A DNA stretch of 64,000 bases from CBDCNH01 sp965219015 (GTDB taxonomy: Bacteria; Pseudomonadota; Alphaproteobacteria; Rhodobacterales; Rhodobacteraceae). Position 1 is the first letter of the stretch, and each line of letters starts with the position of its first letter. Both the position numbers and the translations under genes were made by a program. Of the stretch, positions 35,152 to 43,079 are shown one piece after another. The notes below the pieces were generated by a model. That model ran no database searches. It was not told the origin of the DNA and was given only the letters and a program-made list of their open reading frames with translations. Where the stretch lies: positions 496,001 to 560,000 of the forward strand of contig CBDCNH010000013.1 of assembly GCA_965219015.1 (NCBI GenBank). The letters are read 5' to 3'.

Positions 35152-36159
35152 TTAGCCATCGGGCGTTAAGACGATGTTGAAGTGATCGTCCCACGTCGGC
35201 AGCTTCGGGGCGCGTCGCCGGTCCCCCCTGCGCCACGCCTCGGCCATCTCCCGGATCGCTTGCAGCCAAGCATACCGGTCGGAAAACGCTGCGTAAACCG
35301 GATAGTCGCCGAGGATCTCCCGTGTGATGCAAAGATCACCCGCAAGCACCGGGACGCCGCGCGCCGCGGCTTCGCAGGGCGCCAGACCGAAGCCCTCCGC
35401 GAGGCTCGGATGCAGGAGCGCCGCGGCGCCGTCGATGAGCCGCGCCACGTCTCCGTCCGCGAGCCCGGACATTTCGCTGACGCAGGCGGGCCTGGCGTCC
35501 AGCCGCGCGAACACGTCTTGGTTGAGCCAGCCGCGCGCGCCGGCGATGACGAGCCGGGGTGGATCCGGCTCGCGCGCAAGCACCTCCCAGAGATCGAGGA
35601 GCAGCGCGTGGTTCTTCCGCGGCTCGATCGTGCCGAGCGCCACGAAGGTCGGCGCCGTCGCTCCGGGACCGGACGCCGCGTCGACCACCGCGACCCCGAG
35701 CGGCGCCACCAGCCCCGGCGGCATGCGTCCCGCTGCCTCCAGCCACGCCTCGCTCGCCGCGCGGGTCGCGCGGGCCGGATGGATCACGCGCGCCGCATGA
35801 TGGGCCACACGGGCGACGAAAGCGCGGCTTCGCCCCTGTGACCGGGCGTCCGCGAAGGCCGGATGGTCGAGCGGGATCGTGTCGTGCAGCAGCACATTGA
35901 GCGACAGGTCCGCGAGGCCTGCCGCCGTCGGACCATCTAGGCCCATGTGCCCGACGACCCATGCCTCGCTCCCGTTCGGCAGGTGCCGCTTCAGCATCCG
36001 CCGAAGCCCGCCCGGTCCACAGCGCGCCACGGCCGCCCTGCGCGCGTCGCCGATGCTCCACGTCGGCGATTGCAGCGCTCCGGCCATTCCGGCGGCGTCG
36101 AGTAGCACATGGCCGAAGCGCGTTCGCACCAGCCCGTAGGCCGGCGCCGCGCCGGCCAC
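35152..36159 (-). CDS. family 4 (GT-B) glycosyltransferase, start uncertain
   Basis: At least 335 residues. FVALGTIEPRKNHALLLDLW, LVIAGARGWLNQDVF and LLHPSLAEGFGLAPCEAAARGVPVLAGD form the C-terminal donor-binding domain of GT4, with the EGFGLAPCE Glu pair. The first usable ATG/GTG/TTG in frame is the GTG at 36159, but the frame upstream still reads LLELTRTARR and TGIDRVERRYAERF, a conserved opening of such enzymes. A CTG at 36246 would include it. Translation may begin there, or the start has been lost. Confidence 0.75.
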   Translation of the reverse strand: MAGAAPAYGLVRTRFGHVLLDAAGMAGALQSPTWSIGDARRAAVARCGPGGLRRMLKRHLPNGSEAWVVGHMGLDGPTAAGLADLSLNVLLHDTIPLDHPAFADARSQGRSRAFVARVAHHAARVIHPARATRAASEAWLEAAGRMPPGLVAPLGVAVVDAASGPGATAPTFVALGTIEPRKNHALLLDLWEVLAREPDPPRLVIAGARGWLNQDVFARLDARPACVSEMSGLADGDVARLIDGAAALLHPSLAEGFGLAPCEAAARGVPVLAGDLCITREILGDYPVYAAFSDRYAWLQAIREMAEAWRRGDRRRAPKLPTWDDHFNIVLTPDG

Positions 36160-36263
36160 GAACCGTTCGGCGTAGCGGCGTTCGACCCGGTCGATCCCGG
36201 TCGGCGCGCGCCCGTCCGAACGGCGGGCGGTGCGTGTCAGCTCCAGAAGTCGCGCGGCCGGGG

Positions 36264-37160
36264 CTACTGAGCGGCCCGCTTCACCGCCGACATCTCGTCG
36301 AGGAACGCGGAGAACTCCTCGCGCAGCTCGTCGCGCGCCAGCCCGAACGCAACGGTCGCCTGCAGGAACCCCGCCTTCGAGCCGCAGTCGAAGCGCTGGC
36401 CGCGGAAGCGGAAGCCGTAGACGTTATCCGATTTCCGGATCTCGGTCGCGATCGCGTCGGTGAGCTGGATCTCGCCCGCGGTGCCGGCCTTCGTTTTGGT
36501 GAGGTTCTTCAGCACCCGCGGCGTGAGGATGTAGCGCCCGATCACCGCGAGGTTCGACGGCGCGTCCTCGGGCTTCGGCTTCTCGACCATCCCCGACACC
36601 GATACGATCGACCCCATGTCCTCCTTGATCGCGAGCACGCCGTAGGACGACGCCTTCTCGGGCGGCACCTCCATGGCGGCGACCATGTTGCCGCCGGTCT
36701 CGGCATGGGCCTCGATCATCTGCTGCAGGCACGGCTTCTCGGCCGCGATCACGTCGTCGGGGAGGATCACCGCGAAGGCCTCGTCACCGATCATGCGATG
36801 CGCGCACCAGACGGCGTGGCCGAGACCCAGCGCCTTGTGCTGGCGGACGTAGGCAATCGCGCCGCTGTCCATGTTGGTGGTCTCGAGCGCTTCGAGGAGA
36901 TGCGTCTTGCCGGATCGTTGCAACGAGGCCTCGAGCTCCGGCGCATGGTCGAAGTAGTCCTCGAGCGCGCTCTTGCCGCGCGACGTCACGAAGATGAACT
37001 CGGTAATCCCTGCGGCGCGCGCCTCGTCGATGGCGTACTGGATGAGCGGCCGGTCGACGAGCGTCATGATCTCCTTCGGGATGGACTTCGTCGCCGGAAG
37101 GAAGCGCGTCCCGAGCCCCGCCACCGGGAAGATGGCCTTGGTTACCTTGGGATGTTTCAT
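36264..37160 (-). CDS. galU: UTP-glucose-1-phosphate uridylyltransferase
   Basis: 298 residues. FPVAGLGTRFLPATKSIPKE is the nucleotide-binding start, then FVTSRGKSALEDYFD, AVILPDDVI and FDCGSKAGFLQATV. It makes UDP-glucose for the surrounding glycosyltransferases. GAGGAA lies 9 bases before the ATG. The 180-base region upstream (37161-37339) is likely its promoter area but shows no clear -35/-10. Confidence 0.96.
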   Translation of the reverse strand: MKHPKVTKAIFPVAGLGTRFLPATKSIPKEIMTLVDRPLIQYAIDEARAAGITEFIFVTSRGKSALEDYFDHAPELEASLQRSGKTHLLEALETTNMDSGAIAYVRQHKALGLGHAVWCAHRMIGDEAFAVILPDDVIAAEKPCLQQMIEAHAETGGNMVAAMEVPPEKASSYGVLAIKEDMGSIVSVSGMVEKPKPEDAPSNLAVIGRYILTPRVLKNLTKTKAGTAGEIQLTDAIATEIRKSDNVYGFRFRGQRFDCGSKAGFLQATVAFGLARDELREEFSAFLDEMSAVKRAAQ

Positions 37161-37315
37161 CGTCGATCCGTTCCTCTTTTCGGGTCCGCGTCTGGCGGAA
37201 AACGTAGCCGAGTCGGTATGTAGTCGGTCCGGTCTGCTGCGGCAGGGTATCCGCCAACCTGTTACGAAAAAGCAATGGATTTGCATGCGAGCGGGTTCCT
37301 TCCCGTGCATTTCGG

Positions 37316-37331
37316 CAGCGGCCCGCCGCTG
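37316..37331 (-). terminator. inverted repeat after the family 2 glycosyltransferase
   Basis: CAGCGGC-CC-GCCGCTG is a perfect 7-base inverted repeat just past the stop of the gene at 37340. Realistic folding needs a 4-6 base loop. No T-run follows, so terminator function is only possible. Confidence 0.3.
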
Positions 37332-37339
37332 AGGCGAAA

Positions 37340-38539
37340 TCAGGGCTCGAACGGTGCGGAAACCGGCCGAACCCGCTCGCACATCCGCACGATCGTCGCC
37401 ACGCGCCGCTCGGGCCGCCCGGCGATGGGCATGACGAGACCGACGCGGACCTGCCAGAACCCGCGCGGATCGAACGACATCCTCGGACGAAGCCGCATGC
37501 CACCGAGCGTGACGAGCGTCACGACGCGTCCTGCGGCCACGCGCTCGATGGCCTGGCGCTGCCTCCGTCGCAGGGTCCATCCCCATCCGGCGAGCACGAC
37601 GCCGGTTCCGGGCGCAAGTGGCGGGATGCGAAGGAACGGGGGCGCGTTCCCGGTCAGGGGCGAAAGCTCCGGCTGTGGCCGTCCTCGGCCGTCTGCGATG
37701 CCGCGATCGAGCGAGCGGAGGAGCCGTGCGACATCGCCGGGCTCGATGTTGCCCGCCACAAGATGCCGCAAGAGCCGTGCGCGCGACTGGCGGCGGAGCC
37801 GTCCCAGCGCCTTCGGCAGCGCATCGGCGGCTGCATGGCGGCGCAGGAACACCGCCGTGCTCGCGCCGACATCGTGCAACGTGCGCGGCGCGCGATCGGG
37901 TGTGCGCCGCGGACCCGGCGCCTGGTCGTGCTGCACTTCGGCATCCGGCACCACCGCCGTCTGCCCCAGGCGCGCAAGTCGCAGGTTCACGTCGCTGTCG
38001 TCGAGAAAGTACCGCAGCGCCGGATCGAATCCGCCGATGGCGATCAACGTCGCACGGCGGAATGCGGCATTCGTGCCCAGCGTCGCGACGGCGCCGCCGT
38101 GCGGCGCGTCCTGTGGCCCCACGCCCTCGAAGGGCTGCAGCCGCCCTTGCCGGTCGACCTGCCGCGCGCGGGCCTCGTAGCGGAACCCGTCGCGCCCCCG
38201 TGTCCAGCCGGTCGCGGCGACCACGCGCCGGTCCGCAAAGCTCGCGGCGAGCCGGCGCGCCCAGGTCGGCTCGGCGACCGCATCGTCGTCGATGAAGGCC
38301 ACGACCTCGCCGGCCGCGAGCGCGAGACCGGCGTTGCGGGCGGACGAGATGTTCTCCGCCTCGAACGCCGCCATCTTGATGCGCCCCGTCCATGCCGCGA
38401 CGGCCGCGAGCCCCGCCGCGTCGGCCACGACGACGATCTCCATGCTGGGATGGTCCGATTGCAGCAGCGCCACGAGGCAGCGTGCGAGAAGGTGCGGCCG
38501 TCCGTGGCTCACCACGATCACGCTCGTGGACGGCGTCAC
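37340..38539 (-). CDS. family 2 glycosyltransferase with C-terminal extension
   Basis: 399 residues from a GTG overlapping the kdsB stop. TSVIVVSHGRPHLLARCL, NAGLALAAGEVVAFIDDDAV (DDD metal site near 90) and TNAAFRRATLIAIGGFDPALRYFLDDSDV form the GT-A domain. From about residue 235 a basic Arg-rich helical part and a short beta-rich end follow. Acceptor unknown. The tight link to kdsB hints at a Kdo-containing or LPS-related glycan. Confidence 0.8.
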   Translation of the reverse strand: MTPSTSVIVVSHGRPHLLARCLVALLQSDHPSMEIVVVADAAGLAAVAAWTGRIKMAAFEAENISSARNAGLALAAGEVVAFIDDDAVAEPTWARRLAASFADRRVVAATGWTRGRDGFRYEARARQVDRQGRLQPFEGVGPQDAPHGGAVATLGTNAAFRRATLIAIGGFDPALRYFLDDSDVNLRLARLGQTAVVPDAEVQHDQAPGPRRTPDRAPRTLHDVGASTAVFLRRHAAADALPKALGRLRRQSRARLLRHLVAGNIEPGDVARLLRSLDRGIADGRGRPQPELSPLTGNAPPFLRIPPLAPGTGVVLAGWGWTLRRRQRQAIERVAAGRVVTLVTLGGMRLRPRMSFDPRGFWQVRVGLVMPIAGRPERRVATIVRMCERVRPVSAPFEP

Positions 38540-39336
38540 GGCAATCCCGACGCGACCAGCATCGCCTCGATGCGGGGCACGTCGGCGGGGTTGTTCAGCT
38601 CCCAGAACGGCCGCCCCCGCGCATCGACCTCGACGCAGAGCACGCGACGGCCCTGCTCGAGAAAGCGCATCTGCTCGAGCCCCTCCTCGGCCTCGAGCGG
38701 TCCCTGCGGCCAGCCGGGATAGGCGGCAAGCGCCGCCGGCCGGTAGGCATAGACGCCGACATGGTGGAACACCGGCGTCGGCGCGTCGGCGGCGAACGCG
38801 CCGGTGTAGGGGATCACTTCCTTGGAGAAGTAGAGCGCAGCGCCCCCCGCGCCGAAGACCGCGGTGGTCCCGCCGACACGGCCCGCACGGCGGTCAGCGC
38901 GAAACGACGCCAGCGCCGCGCCGTCGCAGCGGAGCACGGGCGTCGCGAGCGCCGCGTCCGGGTCGCGGGCCAGCCCGGCGATCAGCGGCTCCATGAACCA
39001 CGGCGGCGTCAGCGGCGCATCGCCCTGCACGTTCACCACGACGTCGTAGCCGCCGCCGAGCGCCTGATGCGCCTCCGCGCAGCGCTCGGTGCCGTTGGCG
39101 CAGCCGGAGGACGTCATCACCACCTCGGCGCCGAAGCCCCGCGCCGCATCCGCGATGCGCGTGTCATCGGTGGCGACGACGACAGCGGCCGCGCCGTCCA
39201 CCGCGCGCGCCGCGTCCCACGTTCGCCGGATGAGGCTCCTCGCCTCGCCCGTGGCCCCGCGCAGCATCACGAGGGGCTTGCCGGGATAGCGCACCGAGGC
39301 GTGGCGTGCAGGGATGACGATCAGGGCGCGTGTCAC
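38536..39336 (-). CDS. kdsB: CMP-Kdo synthetase (3-deoxy-manno-octulosonate cytidylyltransferase)
   Basis: 266 residues from a GTG. VIPARHASVRYPGKPL is the nucleotide-binding N-terminus; VNVQGDAPL and LYFSKEVIPY, HVGVYAYRPAAL are the conserved CMP-sugar synthetase segments. It activates Kdo for transfer to lipid A or capsule. No strong ribosome site is seen, but the start fits the family. Confidence 0.93.
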   Translation of the reverse strand: MTRALIVIPARHASVRYPGKPLVMLRGATGEARSLIRRTWDAARAVDGAAAVVVATDDTRIADAARGFGAEVVMTSSGCANGTERCAEAHQALGGGYDVVVNVQGDAPLTPPWFMEPLIAGLARDPDAALATPVLRCDGAALASFRADRRAGRVGGTTAVFGAGGAALYFSKEVIPYTGAFAADAPTPVFHHVGVYAYRPAALAAYPGWPQGPLEAEEGLEQMRFLEQGRRVLCVEVDARGRPFWELNNPADVPRIEAMLVASGLP

Positions 39337-39380
39337 GCGACGCGCATCCGGGTAGAAAGGTTCCTGCCTTTGCAAGGCAT

Positions 39381-40169
39381 CTACAAAAGTATCACGCCGG
39401 GAGCGAGCGCCGCGAAATGCGGGTTCTCGTAGCCGGGCTTGCCGTAGCCGAGGTCGCCCGTCCCGTCGAGCCGGACCACCCGGCCGCCGGCGCCGCGAAG
39501 CACCGCATCGCCGGCGGCGGTGTCCCATTCCATCGTCCGACCGAGGCGCGGGTAGAGGTCGGCCTCGCCCGCCGCGACGAGGCAGAACTTCAGCGACGAT
39601 CCGGCCGAGGCCACGTCGCGCACCGCGTAGCGCGCGATGTAGGCGTCCGTCGCGGCATCGCGGTGCGACTTCGAGGCGACGACCACGAGCGCCTCGTTGT
39701 CGGGCTCCGCCACGCGGATCGCCTGCGCCGGACCCTCCGTCTCCGGGTCGAATGCCCCGGTTTCCTCGATCGACCGCCCGTCCGGCAGAGTGCGGAAGAG
39801 CCGCCCCTTCGCCGGCGCGTAGACCACGCCGCGGACCGGCCGGCCAGCCTCGACCCACGCGATGTTCACCGTGAACTCGCCGCGCCGCCGAACGAACTCC
39901 TTGGTCCCGTCGAGCGGATCGACGATCAGGAAATCACGCGCCTCCAGGCCATGCGTCGCGGCCTGTTCCTCGGTCACGAGCGGCACGCCGGGGAAGGCCG
40001 CGCGCAGGCCCGCCGAGATCAGCGCGTCGGCGGCGCGGTCGGCGGCCGTCACCGGGCTCGCATCGTCCTTGGTGTCCACGTCGAAGTCGGTGCGGTAGAT
40101 CGCCATGATCCGCGCACCCGCTTCGAGTGCGAGGCGGCGCATCACCGAGGCCAGCCGGTCGTGGTCCAT
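39381..40169 (-). CDS. cysQ: 3'(2'),5'-bisphosphate nucleotidase CysQ
   Basis: 262 residues of the Li-sensitive phosphatase family. Metal ligands lie in TEEQ (about 66-69) and DPLDGT (84-89), with WDTAAGDAVLRGAGG near the end. It hydrolyses PAP to AMP, which relieves product inhibition of sulfotransferases. Two sulfotransferase-like genes are within 8 kb on either side, which supports this over an inositol phosphatase. Confidence 0.9.
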   Translation of the reverse strand: MDHDRLASVMRRLALEAGARIMAIYRTDFDVDTKDDASPVTAADRAADALISAGLRAAFPGVPLVTEEQAATHGLEARDFLIVDPLDGTKEFVRRRGEFTVNIAWVEAGRPVRGVVYAPAKGRLFRTLPDGRSIEETGAFDPETEGPAQAIRVAEPDNEALVVVASKSHRDAATDAYIARYAVRDVASAGSSLKFCLVAAGEADLYPRLGRTMEWDTAAGDAVLRGAGGRVVRLDGTGDLGYGKPGYENPHFAALAPGVILL

Positions 40170-40201
40170 CGCGCTCTCCGTTGCCCGCCGGCTTCGGGTT
40201 C

Positions 40202-40230
40202 CTTATCGTGACGCGTTGACCAAGTTTCAA
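40202..40230 (-). promoter_or_regulatory. sigma-70-type promoter for cysQ
   Basis: Read on the minus strand, TTGAAA (-35, 5 of 6 consensus) and GATAAG (-10, 4 of 6) are exactly 17 bases apart, ending about 30 bases before the cysQ ATG. It is among the few AT-rich spots in the region. Confidence 0.5.
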
Positions 40231-40255
40231 GGATTGCGCGCCACCCTTGCCCCGG

Positions 40256-41080
40256 ATGTCCGTCGCCGCTCCCTTCGCGATCCGCCGTCGCCGGCCCGCC
40301 CTGGCGCTGTCGACGCTGGTCTACCATGCGGCGGTCCGCAACGTGCGGAAATCGCATGGCAACGCGGTGGTGGGGCTGCTCCTCAACATCTTCCAGACCG
40401 TGCTCCTCGTCGTCGTGTTCTACGTGATGTTCGAGGTGCTCGGGATGCGCTCAACCGCGGTGCGGGGCGACTACGTGCTCTATCTCATGTCGGGGATCTT
40501 CCTCTTCATGACCCATGCCAAGACGCTCGCCGCCGTCGCCAAGGCCGAGGGCCCCGCCTCGCCGATGATGCAGCACGCGCCGATGAACACGGTCGTCTCC
40601 ATCGGTGCGGCGGCGCTGGGCGCGCTCTACCTTCAGGTGCTCTCGCTCACGGTGGTGCTCTTCGTCTACCACGCCGCCTGGCAGCCGATCACCATCGACA
40701 GGCCGGCGGGCGCGATGGCGATGCTGCTCCTCGCCTGGGCGTCCGGGGCGGCGATCGGGGTGATCTTCCTCGCGATCCGGCCGTGGTCGCCGGAGCTGAG
40801 CTCGATCGGCGCGCAGATCTACGGCCGCGCCAACATGATCGCGTCGGGAAAGATGTTCCTCGCCAACACGCTCGGCTACAAGATGCTCAGGATCTTCGAC
40901 TGGAATCCGCTCTTCCACACCATCGACCAGGCGCGCGGCTTCACGTTCATCAACTACAACCCGCACCACAGCTCGATCGGCTATGCGGTCAAGGTCACGC
41001 TGGTGTGCCTCGTGATCGGTCTCATGGCCGAGTTCTACACCCGCCAGCGGGCCTCGGCGAGCTGGCAGGCCAAGCGCTGA
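40256..41080 (+). CDS. ABC-2 type polysaccharide export permease
   Basis: 274 residues with six predicted membrane segments; the first cytoplasmic part has RRRPALALSTLVYHAAVRNVRKSHGNA, and the helices start at VVGLLLNIFQTVLLVVVFYV. It resembles KpsM/RkpT-type capsule or O-antigen permeases. The matching KpsT-like ATPase is not adjacent and not in the window. An upstream in-frame TTG three codons before is less likely than this ATG. Confidence 0.8.
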   Translation: MSVAAPFAIRRRRPALALSTLVYHAAVRNVRKSHGNAVVGLLLNIFQTVLLVVVFYVMFEVLGMRSTAVRGDYVLYLMSGIFLFMTHAKTLAAVAKAEGPASPMMQHAPMNTVVSIGAAALGALYLQVLSLTVVLFVYHAAWQPITIDRPAGAMAMLLLAWASGAAIGVIFLAIRPWSPELSSIGAQIYGRANMIASGKMFLANTLGYKMLRIFDWNPLFHTIDQARGFTFINYNPHHSSIGYAVKVTLVCLVIGLMAEFYTRQRASASWQAKR

Positions 41081-41083
41081 GGC

Positions 41084-42184
41084 TCACGCGCCGAGGAGCA
41101 GGCCCGCGCGCCGCGCCTCCGTCCCCGCCACCTTGCCGAGCCGCCCGCCGGCCTGCACGATCCGCTGCTCGGTTCGGGCGAAGAACACGCCACCCGTCGG
41201 GGCCCGCACCGTCGTGACGGTTCCCGACACGGGATCCACGACATCGGCGACCGCATCGCCCGCCTGCAGCGTGTCGCCGACGTCGGCGCGGAAACTGACC
41301 AGCCCCGCGACCGGCGCGACCACCGGATCCGATCCGGCGAGCGGCGTGGGCTGGCAGAGTGCGGCCGGCACAGGTGCCACGGTGCCGCCAAGCACGCCCG
41401 CATGGCGCAGGAACGCCACGATCGCCGCCGCATCCACCGCTGCGGTCTGCCGGTCGACATCGCGCTGGCCGCGAAGCTCGACCGTCAGGCTCGCGAGCGC
41501 GCGCGGGATCGCGGCCTCCGGAAACGCCGCCGCAAGATCGGCCCAGGGCCGGCTCACCGCCTCGTCGAAGGGATTGCCGCCGGAGACGTCCGCCAGAAGC
41601 ACCGCGCGCGCTCCGAGATGGGCGGCGAGCGGCGCAAACACCTCCATGTGGGCGGCCTGCGTGTAGACATGCACCGCCGCTTCGCCGTCGCAGTGCAGGT
41701 CGAGCACCATGTCGGCCCCGAGCGCGAGCCGCATCAGGGTCTGCCGCAACCGGTCGGCCGGCGTCGGCGCGGGCCGGGCGTCGAGCGCCGCCGCGAGCGC
41801 TTCCCGGATCAGCGCCACGTTGGCCGCCACGTCCGTCCCGAGCGTGCCGATGCGCGCCATCGCATCGGGCGCGAGGTCCGGGTAGCCGCGGTTGAAGTTC
41901 GCGCCGTCCGCGAGGTCGAACCGCCCGATGCCGTGGCCGAGCACCGTCTGGCCGAGCCCGATCGGGTTCGCGACGGGCAGCACGGTGACGCGCCCCGTCA
42001 CCGTCTCGCCTTCGAGGAGGTCGCAGAGCGCCCGCGCCGCGATCATTCCCGGACCCTCGTCGGCATGGAGCCCGCCCTGCACATGGACCCAAGGCCGCGC
42101 GCCGTCGTCGCCGAACGCGAGCACGGTCAGCGCGTGCTCGGTCCCGAGCCCGAGGCCCCGGATGGTGTGGATGATCTCGTGCAT
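41084..42184 (-). CDS. succinylglutamate desuccinylase/aspartoacylase family protein
   Basis: 366 residues. HVQGGLHADEGPGM (His and Glu Zn ligands, about 35-48) and NFNRGYPD followed by VLDLHCDG (third ligand His, near 155) mark a Zn carboxypeptidase-like (M14) acylase. The C-terminal third (VVAPVAGLVSFRADVGDTLQAGD) is a lipoyl/biotinyl-like beta domain seen in this subfamily. It probably removes an acyl group from an amino acid or related amide. The substrate is not known, and the neighbours do not help. Confidence 0.8.
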   Translation of the reverse strand: MHEIIHTIRGLGLGTEHALTVLAFGDDGARPWVHVQGGLHADEGPGMIAARALCDLLEGETVTGRVTVLPVANPIGLGQTVLGHGIGRFDLADGANFNRGYPDLAPDAMARIGTLGTDVAANVALIREALAAALDARPAPTPADRLRQTLMRLALGADMVLDLHCDGEAAVHVYTQAAHMEVFAPLAAHLGARAVLLADVSGGNPFDEAVSRPWADLAAAFPEAAIPRALASLTVELRGQRDVDRQTAAVDAAAIVAFLRHAGVLGGTVAPVPAALCQPTPLAGSDPVVAPVAGLVSFRADVGDTLQAGDAVADVVDPVSGTVTTVRAPTGGVFFARTEQRIVQAGGRLGKVAGTEARRAGLLLGA

Positions 42185-42297
42185 GCCGCGGACTCTTTTT
42201 GCGCTGGACGGACAGTTCCTAGGCGATGCAGGTATGGCTGGCCAGACCTTGGCTCGCGAGGGCAGGCACCCCGGCATCGAAGCCTCGAGGAACCGCC

Positions 42298-43074
42298 ATG
42301 CACCGCGCCTTTCCGCTTGCCGCAGCTTTCATGCTTGCCCTCCCGATCGGGGCGCGCGCCGAAGGGCCGGCCTCGGCCGTACAGATCTCGCCCCATGTCG
42401 GCGAGATGACCACCGACCTGCCCGCGCCCGAGACCGATGCGACCGTGAAGAAGGTCGCGCCGGAGCCGGGAACCTCGGGCGACGTGCGCGACACGCTGCG
42501 CTTCGAGCCGTTCGACATGGTCGAGGATCTCTTCCGCAACGACATCGTGCTCCTGATGCGCCACGGCCCGACGGACTGGTCGAAGCTCGACACGCACGAC
42601 GTCGGCCCGACCGACTGTCCGAACCAGCGCATCCTCAGCCCGAACGGCGCAGCCGACATGGTCAAGCTCGGCATCCTTCTCGCGGGCAACGACATCCGGC
42701 CCGCGAAGATCATCGTCAGCGAATGGTGCCGCAATCAGCAGACCGTGGCGCAGCTCCGCGCAGGGTTCGAGCAGATCGACCCGGCCTACAACGCATCGAT
42801 CGCGGTCGAGACCGATGCGAACGTCAATCTGCTCTTGTCGCTGCAAGGTGCTGCGACCGTGACGAAGATGCGCGAGATCATCGCCAACTGGACCGGCGTG
42901 GGCTCGCCCGGGCCGCTCCTCATCATCTCGCATTTCACCAACATCGACGAGCTGACCGAGTTTCACGTCTACGAGGGCGAACTACTGGTGCTCGATCCGA
43001 AGCGGCAGAGCCGGGTGCTGGGCTACGTCCGGCTCCGCAGCGCCGGGCCGGACGTGGGACATTTCGCGCAATAG
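42298..43074 (+). CDS. secreted histidine phosphatase-like protein
   Basis: 258 residues with a signal peptide (FPLAAAFMLALPIGARAE). LLMRHGPTDW gives the RHG motif (His89), with a second catalytic-type His in LLIISHFTNID. The usual second Arg motif is altered to SEWCRNQQT. Acts in the periplasm if active; substrate unknown. The 113-base region before it is shared with the divergent acylase gene. Confidence 0.75.
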   Translation: MHRAFPLAAAFMLALPIGARAEGPASAVQISPHVGEMTTDLPAPETDATVKKVAPEPGTSGDVRDTLRFEPFDMVEDLFRNDIVLLMRHGPTDWSKLDTHDVGPTDCPNQRILSPNGAADMVKLGILLAGNDIRPAKIIVSEWCRNQQTVAQLRAGFEQIDPAYNASIAVETDANVNLLLSLQGAATVTKMREIIANWTGVGSPGPLLIISHFTNIDELTEFHVYEGELLVLDPKRQSRVLGYVRLRSAGPDVGHFAQ

Positions 43075-43079
43075 ACGCC

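Noticed and set aside
36264..38393. 709-codon ORF ending in GalU
   Set aside because: The upstream part is antisense-like Arg-rich sequence in the wrong frame of the neighbouring glycosyltransferase; GalU has its own start with GAGGAA.
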